64,000 nt of DNA, taken from NCBI GenBank assembly GCA_009838175.1, contig VXSB01000003.1, positions 22,163 through 86,162 on the forward strand, written 5' to 3'. A program made the position numbers and the translations under genes. Shown here one piece after another: positions 25,962 through 34,934 of this stretch; position 1 is the first letter of the stretch; every line of letters starts with the position of its first letter. The notes beneath the pieces are model-generated. The model saw only the letters and a program-made list of their open reading frames with translations. It did no database searches and had not been told where the DNA came from. Source of the DNA: Chloroflexota bacterium. Its GTDB lineage: Bacteria; Chloroflexota; Dehalococcoidia; Lucifugimonadales; Lucifugimonadaceae.

Positions 25962-27122
25962 ATGAAAATTGCCGACATCAAGACCTACCCCGTACGGATC
26001 GGGCACCGAAACCAGATGCTCGTGAAGGTAGAGACCGACGAAGGCATCTACGGTTGGGGCGAATCCGGCTTCTCGAGCCGTGAACTCGCCGTCACCGGAA
26101 TGGTCAACCATTTCCGCGAGTTCCTCGTTGGTCAGAACCCCATGCAGCGGGGTCGCATCTGGCAGGAGATGTACCGGGGCCAGTATTTCGAAGGCGGGCG
26201 GACCATAACCGGCGCAATGTCCGCCATCGATATCGCCCTCCACGATATTGTCGGCAAGAAACTCGGCGTACCTGTCTACGAACTCCTTGGCGGAAAGCAA
26301 CGAGATTGGGTGCCCACCTTCGCATCAGGCGGAGGCTCAACAGCCGAAGAGGTCGCCGAGATGGGTAAGGCTATCTGGGCCGAAGGCTTCAAAGCTATGC
26401 GCCTCATCCTGCAGACAACTGTCGAAAACGGCGATCCCAACCTCTTTGAACCCCGAGAGTCCATAGCCCCCACCGCCGAAGCCCTCATCAAACTGCGTGA
26501 GGTCCTGGGTTTCGAACCCGTAATCGGCATCGACTACCACCACCGCCTATCAGTGGCCGAGGCCGCATCCTTCTGCCAGATGATGCCCGACCACACCCTC
26601 GATTTCATCGAAGAGCCCATCCGAGACGAGTGCCCTGAAGCCTACGAAGAACTCCGCAAACTCACCGTTGTACCGTTCGCCATCGGCGAGGAGTTCGCCT
26701 CTAAGTGGCAGTTCCTCCCCTACATCGAGCGCGGCCTCACCAACTACGCTCGTCTCGACATCTGCAATGTCGGCGGCTTCACCGAGGCAATGAAGGTCGC
26801 CGGATGGGCAGAAGCCCACTACATCGATTTGATGCCTCACAACCCGCTTGGCCCCATCTGCGTCGCCGCGACCTCTCACCTCGCGACCGCGGTTCCCAAC
26901 TTCTCCTGGCTTGAGATCCGACACTCCGTCGGCGAACCCGACCTCAACTTCTACGATGACGACATATTCCCCGTCCAACCAAAACTCGAACCCGGCAAAG
27001 TCATCCTCTCCGACGAGCCTGGCCTAGGCATCGAAGTCGACGAGGCGTCGTTGACAGAACCGTATAAGTTCTGGGAACCGCAGCATTTGCACCGGCGCGA
27101 CGGATCGCACACGAACAGGTAA
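25962..27122 (+). CDS. Enolase superfamily, mandelate racemase / sugar-acid dehydratase-like, copy B (tandem paralog of copy A)
   Basis: Collinear with the 24711 protein along its full length, roughly 85-90% identical by eye. Confidence 0.95.
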   Translation: MKIADIKTYPVRIGHRNQMLVKVETDEGIYGWGESGFSSRELAVTGMVNHFREFLVGQNPMQRGRIWQEMYRGQYFEGGRTITGAMSAIDIALHDIVGKKLGVPVYELLGGKQRDWVPTFASGGGSTAEEVAEMGKAIWAEGFKAMRLILQTTVENGDPNLFEPRESIAPTAEALIKLREVLGFEPVIGIDYHHRLSVAEAASFCQMMPDHTLDFIEEPIRDECPEAYEELRKLTVVPFAIGEEFASKWQFLPYIERGLTNYARLDICNVGGFTEAMKVAGWAEAHYIDLMPHNPLGPICVAATSHLATAVPNFSWLEIRHSVGEPDLNFYDDDIFPVQPKLEPGKVILSDEPGLGIEVDEASLTEPYKFWEPQHLHRRDGSHTNR

Positions 27123-27127
27123 CACCC

Positions 27128-28204
27128 ATGCTCAACATCGGATTCATCGGCGCCGGCAAGATAGCGGACCTCCACGCTCCCGGTTACCTTGCCAACCCCG
27201 ACGCCCGAATCTACGCCGTCGCCGACAACGGCCCAGGCATCGCCGAAGCCCGTGCCGCAGAGTGGGGTGCGGAAAAGGCTTACACCGACTACCGGGCCAT
27301 GCTGGATGATCCAGCAGTTGATGCTGTCGAAGTTCTGACGCCGCACTCGCTCCACGCCCAAATGGTCGTTGATGCTCTCGATGCCGGCAAGCACGTCAGC
27401 CTCCAAAAGCCGATGGCGATCACGCTCGATGAGTGCAACGCCATCGTCGATGCAGCAAACAATACCGACAAATTCATGCGCGTCTTCGAGAACTTCGCAT
27501 ACTACGAACCCATCGTCCGAGCCAAGCAGATGCTCGACGATGGCGTGATCGGCGAACCGATCTCGATGCGCATGAAGACCGTCACGGGTCACCGAAAACA
27601 CGGCTGGGACATTCCCGACGCATCGATTGCGTGGCGATTCGATCAATCGATAAACGGTGTCGGCAAGGCAATCCTCGACTATGGGTACCACATCTTCGCG
27701 ATGGGCCGGTGGTTCCTCGGAGAACCCGAGCAGGTTTTCGCTTGGATCCGCACCAGCTACACCCAGGAAGGCTACGAAAACGACTCCCCGCTCCTCGTAG
27801 CTTGGTCCTACGAAGGCGGCAAGACCCACGGCTCATGGGAGCAGCAGGCATCCACCGAGATGGTCGTACGCTCCGACTACTACCCGGGCGATGAGTGGTT
27901 CGAACTCAGCGGCACCCGCGGCGTGATATGGGTCAACAGATGCACCGCAAAGATGCTCTACGACACCCCACCTCTGACTTACTACGCCGATGGGGAGATG
28001 AGCCGCGTTACTGAAGACGAGATCAACGCCGACTGGGGCAACTCATTCGTCCAATGCGTCAACGAGTTTGTCTACGGCATCCTAGAAGGTCGCCAACCCG
28101 ACATGACCGCCGAAGACTCCCGTGAGACCTACAAGTTCGCCCGCGCGAGCCAGCTGGCGGCTAGCGAGAATCGACCAGTCACGTTATCCGATGTTCGAGA
28201 TTGA
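27128..28204 (+). CDS. Gfo/Idh/MocA family oxidoreductase
   Basis: NIGFIGAGKIADLHAPGYLANPDARIYAVADNG...LTPHSLHAQMVVDALDAGKHVSLQKPMA. Confidence 0.94.
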   Translation: MLNIGFIGAGKIADLHAPGYLANPDARIYAVADNGPGIAEARAAEWGAEKAYTDYRAMLDDPAVDAVEVLTPHSLHAQMVVDALDAGKHVSLQKPMAITLDECNAIVDAANNTDKFMRVFENFAYYEPIVRAKQMLDDGVIGEPISMRMKTVTGHRKHGWDIPDASIAWRFDQSINGVGKAILDYGYHIFAMGRWFLGEPEQVFAWIRTSYTQEGYENDSPLLVAWSYEGGKTHGSWEQQASTEMVVRSDYYPGDEWFELSGTRGVIWVNRCTAKMLYDTPPLTYYADGEMSRVTEDEINADWGNSFVQCVNEFVYGILEGRQPDMTAEDSRETYKFARASQLAASENRPVTLSDVRD

Positions 28205-28221
28205 GACGGAAACAAAATGCA

Positions 28222-28254
28222 GAAGCCGCTGGTTAGGAGGGACCCAGCGGCTTC
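28222..28254 (+). terminator. Hairpin downstream of the enolase/Gfo-Idh operon
   Basis: GAAGCCGCTGG...CCAGCGGCTTC, 11-bp perfect stem, 17 nt after the stop codon; no obvious T-run. Confidence 0.5.
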
Positions 28255-28300
28255 AAGAGGTGAGGTTGGTAGTCGTTTGGTTTGACGACGGTCACATCGG

Positions 28301-28912
28301 TTATGCGTCGTCGCTCATGTCAGTGTGACTCGTATCTTTTTCCCAGTCCTTGCCAGAACCCCAACGTCCCATTTTGCCGCGCCAACCACGATGACCGCCG
28401 TTCTTCCAGCCGCTTGGATTAGGCATTAGCTTGATAATTGCGTCGGGTTGAGCGTCGTACCAGTCGGATAACGAATCGGCGTCCGACTGAGTGAGTACGC
28501 CCTTCTCGACGAGGTAGTCCAACTTGTCGTCAGCAAGCACCAGCGAACCGTGATGTCCACCGAAGCCCTTGCCGCCCAAGCCGCGCTTCCCGGCCATCGT
28601 CAACTCAATGTCTGGTTTCGCGTCTAGCCAAGTTTGGATCGCGTCCGCTTCCTCCTGCGTCAACTTAGCGTGTTCGACCAGTTTGGCTAAGTAACCGTCA
28701 CTTCGCTCATCGCGAATTTCTTCCTTCGCCTGCGCGAAGGCATCCTCGACATCGGAGGTTTCCAATCCTAGAATCGATGCGACGCGCTCGGCGAAAGATT
28801 GTCTCCCGCTGTCATCATCGGTTGACTGCGCAGCGATGCCGGCGAAAATACCGACGGCTGCCAGAAGGGATACGGCGGTAACGCTGAGGATGACGGTGAG
28901 TCTCTTTTTCAT
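28301..28912 (-). CDS. Small secreted protein with paired helical repeats (DUF2680-like)
   Basis: MKKRLTVILSVTAVSLLAAVGIFAGIAAQ signal-like start; two related units, LAKLVEHAKLTQEEADAIQTWLDAKPD and LDYLVEKGVLTQSDADSLSDWYDAQPD. Confidence 0.65.
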   Translation of the reverse strand: MKKRLTVILSVTAVSLLAAVGIFAGIAAQSTDDDSGRQSFAERVASILGLETSDVEDAFAQAKEEIRDERSDGYLAKLVEHAKLTQEEADAIQTWLDAKPDIELTMAGKRGLGGKGFGGHHGSLVLADDKLDYLVEKGVLTQSDADSLSDWYDAQPDAIIKLMPNPSGWKNGGHRGWRGKMGRWGSGKDWEKDTSHTDMSDDA

Positions 28913-29108
28913 GTGGCTGTTGCCCGCTTTCAACTTTTCGGTTTTATCCGCAGCCCAACTTCGAACGTCCAACGTTCACTAGTTACGCAGGTTCTGGACG
29001 TGCGGATTTAGAGATTGGAGAAGTTCGCAGACGCGTATAGTCTTAATTTGGGCAGCAAATTGCAGACAGTCCGGCGATTGCCGGGCTTAGTACTCGTCGA
29101 GGAGACAG

Positions 29109-29885
29109 ATGGCGGTAGCAATCGATTTATCCGGCAAGCGCGGCGTCGTGTTCGGCGTCGCCAACCAGCGCAGCATCGCCTGGGCGATATCGGAACGACT
29201 CGTCCAAGCCGGTGCTGAACTCGCGTTTACGTACCTCAACGATCGACTTCTAGCACCGGTGCAGAAAACTGTCTCCGGTTTGGAAGACCCGATCTTGATC
29301 GAGTGCGACGCGACGGACGACGGCGATGTGCAGTCGGTCTACGACCAAGTGGGTGACAAGTGGGGCGGCATCGATTTCGTGGTTCACTCGGTGGCGTACG
29401 CGGAGCGAGACGATTTGGGTGGAGATTTCTCGACGACGGGACGTCAGGGTTTCCGCACGGCTCTGGAAACCAGTGCCTACACCCTAATGCCGGTCGTCTC
29501 ACGCGCCGTCCCTTTGATGCCTGATGGCGGCGCGGCCCTCACCATGACCTTCGACGCGTCCCAACGCGTCTACCCCGGCTACAACATCATGGGCACCGCC
29601 AAGGCGGCGTTGGAGAACGAGGTCCGGCAGCTGGCGGCAGAGTTTGGCGACCGGAATGTGCGCGTGAACGCGATTTCGGCAGGACCATTGCCGACGCTAG
29701 CAGCCCGCAGCATTCCCGGTTTCCGCGACATGACGCGTGCTCACAGGGATCGATCGCCGCTAAAACGCAACATCACGCATCGTGAGGTCGGCGATACGGC
29801 GCTGTTTTTGCTGAGCCATATGGCTACCGGCATCACGGGCGCGGTGATACCGGTCGATGCGGGATATGGGATTATTGCGCTCTAA
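29109..29885 (+). CDS. fabI: Enoyl-[acyl-carrier-protein] reductase
   Basis: GKRGVVFGVANQRSIAWAISERL...YPGYNIMGTAKAALENEVRQLAAEFG...ISAGPLPTLAARSIPGF. Confidence 0.95.
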   Translation: MAVAIDLSGKRGVVFGVANQRSIAWAISERLVQAGAELAFTYLNDRLLAPVQKTVSGLEDPILIECDATDDGDVQSVYDQVGDKWGGIDFVVHSVAYAERDDLGGDFSTTGRQGFRTALETSAYTLMPVVSRAVPLMPDGGAALTMTFDASQRVYPGYNIMGTAKAALENEVRQLAAEFGDRNVRVNAISAGPLPTLAARSIPGFRDMTRAHRDRSPLKRNITHREVGDTALFLLSHMATGITGAVIPVDAGYGIIAL

Positions 29886-29904
29886 AGCGCTACAGCGAAA
29901 GCTC

Positions 29905-30705
29905 CTAGTGCCGACTATACGGCACGCCTTCTAGCAGTCCGGCATCATACATCGCGTTCCACTCATTCAGGAAAGTCGTGTTCCATTCGTCGGTGAATTT
30001 GGCTTGCAGCATCTCCTCGAAAATGGGCCAGAAGACGATGATGCCGTCGGCACCGTCACGGAGGGCGGCTTCGGCGGTCTCTTTGGATCGCACTAGCGCG
30101 GCAGTGATGTAAGGTCGGTTCGCCCAGTCGGCGAAGATGTCTCGGAGGTCGCGCACCAGAGCGGTCGGATCACCGGAAACGTCTCGGTAGGGCTCGCAGA
30201 AGGGGAGAACGTGGTCTACGCCTGCTTGAGCGACTGCGACAGCTTGGTTGATTGTGAATACGGTTGTGCAGAAGGTTTCGACACCCGCCTTCTTAAGTTC
30301 TGCGAACGCGCCGAGGGCGTTGACGGTGCACGGAATCTTGAGGATGACTTGGTCAGACATCTTGGTGAAGACTTCACCAACGTCTAGAAGTTCCTGCGTC
30401 GAGTGGCCATCGATCTCAACCGCGACCTTCTTGTCGGTGATGTCGAGATATCGCTGAATGACTTCGGTCATCTGCCCGTATTTCTGGACCATTTCGTTGA
30501 GCACGACTGTGTTGGTGACGATGCCAGCGGCTCCGCGGCTCATCCACGGCTTGAGGTCTTCGGGATCTCCAGCGAGCCAGACAGCGGGGCTAGCTGCCGT
30601 CGCCCGATTCATCTCCGCCGCTCCCATCGGCATGAACGCCGAGTCGGGCGCGCCGTTGGTGGCCACGGGCGGCTGGGTGGGCATTTGTGTTGCTGTCTGC
30701 TGCAT
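29905..30705 (-). CDS. Transaldolase / fructose-6-phosphate aldolase family protein
   Basis: AAGIVTNTVVLNEM...KVAVEIDGHSTQELLDVGEVF...VILKIPCTVNALGAFAELKKAGVETFCTTVFTINQAVAVAQAGVDHVLPF. Start set at ATG 30705 (MQQTATQ); the ORF track over-extends to 31143 into the divergent gene. Confidence 0.88.
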   Translation of the reverse strand: MQQTATQMPTQPPVATNGAPDSAFMPMGAAEMNRATAASPAVWLAGDPEDLKPWMSRGAAGIVTNTVVLNEMVQKYGQMTEVIQRYLDITDKKVAVEIDGHSTQELLDVGEVFTKMSDQVILKIPCTVNALGAFAELKKAGVETFCTTVFTINQAVAVAQAGVDHVLPFCEPYRDVSGDPTALVRDLRDIFADWANRPYITAALVRSKETAEAALRDGADGIIVFWPIFEEMLQAKFTDEWNTTFLNEWNAMYDAGLLEGVPYSRH

Positions 30706-30846
30706 GTCTTTACTCTCCGCGATGATTTCGGAACTAATGGCTGGGACGCATTGATTGCTTGATTGAAGTTTAAATGGAATTTCCGAAGATAGCGTCGCGT
30801 CGTAAACTTCGAGACATTCCGAGCGCAATCCATATTGGGGGAATTT

Positions 30847-31866
30847 ATGAGTACCGATCCTCACCATGCACGAAGGCTGTACGACGAGGCAGTAATTATC
30901 GACGCGTTGAATGTGAGCAACTGGGACAGCAATGCCGTATTCGAGAGCCTGAACGCAGGTGGCGTGGCGGCTATTAATGCCACTCAAGCCACATGGGAAG
31001 GCTACGAGGAGACGCTCGATATGATCGCGAAGTGGTACGTCCGGTTCCGGCAACGGCCCGACCAAATCCTTTTGGTCGAGACCGTCGACGACATTCACCG
31101 CGCTAAACGAGAGGGCAAGACAGGCATCATCTTCGGCTGGCAAAACACATCGCCCATCGAAAACGACCTCGATCGCCTAGAAATCTTCCACAAACTCGGT
31201 GTCCGCATCATGCAGGTCACGTATCACGAACGCAATCTTCTCGGCGACGGATGCATGGAGCGCCAAGATGGAGGACTCACCAACTTTGGCATCGATGCCG
31301 TCGCCGAGATGAATCGACTTGGCATCCTGCTCGACCTCTCGCACGTCGGTGTCTCAACTACCCAGGAAAGCATCGAAGTCTCCCAAAAACCAGTCGCCAT
31401 CACCCATGCCAACGCCAAGTCTTACTTCGACCACCGTCGAAACAAAACCGACAGGGCGATCAAAACCATGGCCGAAAAAGGCGGCGTCATCGGCGCAACC
31501 TGCATCCAGGGCTTCCTGCGTAACACCTACGACTCCACCATCGACGACTACCTAGACGCGATCGACCACCTAGTAGACATGGTTGGCGTAGATCACGTAG
31601 CCATCGGCACCGACCACACCCAAGACCAACCCGAAGAGTTTTGGAAGTTTATAGGCGGCCAACAGGGCACCAAATACCCTTCCAGTTTCACCGGCCACAG
31701 TGGCATGCCTTTGGCATGGGAGGATCAATACCCAGAAGGACTGAAAACCCCAGACCAGTTGCCGGTATTGTCCGAATACCTTCTGAACCGCGGGTACTCC
31801 GACGACGACGTGGTCAAGATCCTAGGCGGCAATTGGCTGCGGTTGTTTGAAGAGGTTTGGGTTTAG
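30847..31866 (+). CDS. Membrane (renal-type) dipeptidase, M19 family
   Basis: VIIDALNVSNWDSNAV...LDLSHVGVSTTQESIEVSQKPVAITHANAKSYFDHRRNKTD...VDHVAIGTDH. Confidence 0.9.
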   Translation: MSTDPHHARRLYDEAVIIDALNVSNWDSNAVFESLNAGGVAAINATQATWEGYEETLDMIAKWYVRFRQRPDQILLVETVDDIHRAKREGKTGIIFGWQNTSPIENDLDRLEIFHKLGVRIMQVTYHERNLLGDGCMERQDGGLTNFGIDAVAEMNRLGILLDLSHVGVSTTQESIEVSQKPVAITHANAKSYFDHRRNKTDRAIKTMAEKGGVIGATCIQGFLRNTYDSTIDDYLDAIDHLVDMVGVDHVAIGTDHTQDQPEEFWKFIGGQQGTKYPSSFTGHSGMPLAWEDQYPEGLKTPDQLPVLSEYLLNRGYSDDDVVKILGGNWLRLFEEVWV

Positions 31867-31885
31867 CTCCAACTGTGCTGAATCG

Positions 31886-31916
31886 AAACGCCCCGGAGAA
31901 TTACCCCGGGGCGTTT
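31886..31916. terminator. Bidirectional rho-independent terminator
   Basis: AAACGCCCCGG-AGAATTACC-CCGGGGCGTTTTC between the convergent dipeptidase and glnA genes. Confidence 0.85.
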
Positions 31917-31944
31917 TCGTCTGTATCCTTCGTCCGCTAAAGAC

Positions 31945-33363
31945 TCAGGCGTCGTAGCTGAGGAAGAACTCGTACGGGTGCGGACGCAGACGGACTGCGT
32001 CGACCTCGTTCTCGCGTTTGAAGTCGATGTAGGCCTCCAAAAGGTCAGGCGTGAAGACGCCGCCCTTGAGCAGGAAATCGCTGTCGGCTTCCAACGCATC
32101 GAGAGCTTCCGACAAGCTTCCTGGAACCTGATTCAGCGTCGAAGGGTCAACTTCGTAGAGGTCCTCTTCGATCGGCTCGCCCGGGCTTGCGCCAGTGGCG
32201 ATGCCGTCGAGACCGGCCATCAACATGGCTGAGAAGGCAAGGTACGGGTTGCAGGTCGGATCCGGAGGTCGGAACTCTACGCGCTTCGCGTTCGGCGACT
32301 GCGAGTACATCGGAATGCGCGCCGCAGCCGAGCGGTTTCGTGCCGACAACGCCAAGATCGTCGGAGCCTCGAAGCCCGGTACCAAACGCTTGTACGAGTT
32401 GCTGCTCGGAGCGACCAGCGCCATCAGCGCGTCGCCGTGTTTGAGCAGTCCGCCGATGTAGGCGAGCGCCAACTCGCTCAAACCAGCGTAGCCATCACCC
32501 GCGAACATTGGCGAGCCATCTTTCCAGATCGACTGGTGAGTGTGCATGCCCGTGCCGTTGTCCTCGAACAATGGCTTCGGCATGAATGTGGCAGTCTTGC
32601 CGTGCTTGGCAGCAGTGTTCTTCAGGCAGTACTTGTAAGCCATCACATGGTCAGCCGCCTGCTTCAAAGGTGAAAAACGCCAGTTGATCTCACCCTGGCC
32701 AGCCGTCGCAACCTCGTGGTGGTGCTTCTCGATCTCAATGCCAAAACGGGCCATCGCTTCGCAAGCCTCGTGCCGGATCACCGTCTGAGTGTCCGAAGGC
32801 GGTGCTGGGAAGTAGCCGCCCTTATGGCGGAGTTTGTGACCCAAGTTTGGACCTTCGCCCGAAAGGTCGGTGGCGTTGCCAGTGTTCCAGATCGCCTCTT
32901 CCGAGTCGACCTCGTAGTGCGCAGAGTTGGAAGCACCGCCATACGAAACGCTGTCGAAGATGAAGAATTCAGCTTCGGCACCCCAGTAGGAGGTGTCACC
33001 GATGCCGGTCGACTTCAAATAAGCCTCCGCTTTCGCCGTCACATGGCGCGGGCTCCGGTCGTAGTCCGCTAGCGTGATAGGGTCTTTAACGTCGGCGATG
33101 ATCGAAACCGTGCCCGGTATGAATGGGTCAACGGTCGCGGTGCTGGCGTCAGGGAACAGCAGCATGTCAGATTCGTCGATCGTTTGGAAACCCCGGATAC
33201 TCGAACCGTCAAAACCAGTGCCTTCGGCGAACAGGTCTTCGGTTACTTCGTGCTTGGGGAAGGACACGTGCTGCCAAGTGCCCGGAACATCGGTGAAGCG
33301 CAGATCCAACCACTGCGACCCCGATTCCTCCATCATCTTGATCACATCATCGGCAGTTGCCAT
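31945..33363 (-). CDS. glnA: Glutamine synthetase, type I
   Basis: GSSIRGFQTIDESDMLLFPD...KPLFEDNGTGMHTHQSIWKDG...NSYKRLVPGFEAP...VEFRPPDPTCNPYLAFSAMLMAGLDGI. Confidence 0.97.
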   Translation of the reverse strand: MATADDVIKMMEESGSQWLDLRFTDVPGTWQHVSFPKHEVTEDLFAEGTGFDGSSIRGFQTIDESDMLLFPDASTATVDPFIPGTVSIIADVKDPITLADYDRSPRHVTAKAEAYLKSTGIGDTSYWGAEAEFFIFDSVSYGGASNSAHYEVDSEEAIWNTGNATDLSGEGPNLGHKLRHKGGYFPAPPSDTQTVIRHEACEAMARFGIEIEKHHHEVATAGQGEINWRFSPLKQAADHVMAYKYCLKNTAAKHGKTATFMPKPLFEDNGTGMHTHQSIWKDGSPMFAGDGYAGLSELALAYIGGLLKHGDALMALVAPSSNSYKRLVPGFEAPTILALSARNRSAAARIPMYSQSPNAKRVEFRPPDPTCNPYLAFSAMLMAGLDGIATGASPGEPIEEDLYEVDPSTLNQVPGSLSEALDALEADSDFLLKGGVFTPDLLEAYIDFKRENEVDAVRLRPHPYEFFLSYDA

Positions 33364-33565
33364 GTTTTTCGTCTCTCCTGAACCTGTTTGACTCTTGAAG
33401 GCGCGGTGAAGCGCCGATTGAATTCAAGGTAATAAAGATATGTTTCATAGATGTTTCACCCCGCGTCTAGCGATGTCTAGCGGATGGCTGAAGACAATCA
33501 ATTAACATTTCTCCAGTGCAGCCGAATGGCACACTCCAAAGCGAATCTGATCCCGCGAACTCGAC

Positions 33566-33976
33566 TTGAATCCGCAACACTTGCAGGCGATAAAGATGGG
33601 CGCAGCCGCGGTTGATGACTGGCGCTCGGAGAATCCGAGCGAACGTCTGGACCTGTCTGGGGCGGACTTGGCAGGTATGAACTTCACAGGATGGAATCTG
33701 TCGCGTGCGATACTGGACAACGCCGATTTGAGCGGTGCATGTCTGCGGGGAGCGGATCTTTCGGAGGCGTGGGCCAGGCGGACGAAGTTCGTAGAAGCGG
33801 ATCTTAGCAACTGCGCGTTGTTTCGCACGAGTTTGGCGGGTGCCGATTTGCGAGACGCTGATCTCAGTAACACGAATATGTATCGGTGCATCCTTAGGGA
33901 CGCGGTCTTGAACGATGGCACGAACTTCGACGGTGCTTGGGCTGCCAAGGTGATATGGCCTGACACCAACAAATGA
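33566..33976 (+). CDS. Pentapeptide repeat protein
   Basis: A(D/N)LxxA(N/D)L-type repeats: LSGADLAGMNFTGWNLSRAILDNADLSGACLRGADLSEA...ADLRDADLSNTNMYRCILRDAVL. Confidence 0.85.
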   Translation: MNPQHLQAIKMGAAAVDDWRSENPSERLDLSGADLAGMNFTGWNLSRAILDNADLSGACLRGADLSEAWARRTKFVEADLSNCALFRTSLAGADLRDADLSNTNMYRCILRDAVLNDGTNFDGAWAAKVIWPDTNK

Positions 33977-33998
33977 AGAACCATTTACTTCAAAAGGA

Positions 33999-34934
33999 GT
34001 GCTTCAAATGCAGATGGTAGATTTCGGTAATACCGGGTACAAGGTTTCGCGGCTGGGCGCGGGTTTGGCAGAGATCGGCTCGGAGCTCGATTTCGATGAT
34101 GTTGAACAGGCTGGGAGTGTTCTGAACAATGCACTCGACATGGGCATCAACTTCTTGGACACGGCAGCGTGTTACGGGATTTCCGAGGAGCTGATCGGAC
34201 GCACGGTGGCCAATCGCAGGGATGAGTATGTGCTTGTGACGAAAGCTGGTCATGCTCGTGGGGGTGGGTTGAATGGCAGCGATTGGACGTATGAGACGGT
34301 GCGCGACTCGATCGATCGCAGTCTGCGCCGTCTGAACACTGACTATGTCGATCTGGTGCAACTCCATTCCTGTGGCATTTCCGACCTTGAGAGGGGCGAC
34401 ATCATCCGAGCGCTTGAAGACGCGCGGGATGCCGGGAAGACTCGCATGATCGGATACTCGGGCGACAACGATGCTGCGCACTGGGCTGTTGACTCGGGAG
34501 TGTTTTCCACATTGCAGACCAGCTTCAATGTCGTTGAGCAGCGAGCATATACGACGGGACTGCTGGAGAAATGCGCTGACAATGGGATTGGTGTGATCGT
34601 CAAGCGTCCGATCGCAGGTGCGACTTGGGGCATGGCGAAATCAGGGATGTCGAGTTCGCGTCGAGGGTACGACAACACTTATTTGCAGCGATGCCAAGTG
34701 GTTCAGCGGCAAGGCGATGTGCCGGGCGAGCCTGAGGACCCGATCGTCGCCGCCATGGGCTTCACGCTCGCGCATCCAGAGATTCACGTCGCGATCATTG
34801 GGACTAAGAACCCGCGGCATATGGCATCGAACATCGAGACGCTTGACGACGCGCTCAGCATAGATAACACGTTCGTCGATGTGATGCATGACCGTTTCGC
34901 CGAGTTGGACGACGATTGGCATCAGTTGACATGA
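33999..34934 (+). CDS. Aldo/keto reductase
   Basis: NTGYKVSRLGAGLAEIG...MGINFLDTAACYGISEELIGRTV...LVTKAGHARGG...LNTDYVDLVQLHSC. Confidence 0.93.
   Translation: MLQMQMVDFGNTGYKVSRLGAGLAEIGSELDFDDVEQAGSVLNNALDMGINFLDTAACYGISEELIGRTVANRRDEYVLVTKAGHARGGGLNGSDWTYETVRDSIDRSLRRLNTDYVDLVQLHSCGISDLERGDIIRALEDARDAGKTRMIGYSGDNDAAHWAVDSGVFSTLQTSFNVVEQRAYTTGLLEKCADNGIGVIVKRPIAGATWGMAKSGMSSSRRGYDNTYLQRCQVVQRQGDVPGEPEDPIVAAMGFTLAHPEIHVAIIGTKNPRHMASNIETLDDALSIDNTFVDVMHDRFAELDDDWHQLT

Noticed and set aside
30706-31143. N-terminal extension of the transaldolase-family ORF to 31143
   Set aside because: Overlaps the divergent dipeptidase gene and has no homology-like features; ATG at 30705 is the plausible start.
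33502-33984. 160-aa minus-strand ORF opposite the pentapeptide repeat gene
   Set aside because: Antisense mirror of the pentapeptide repeats; no independent support.
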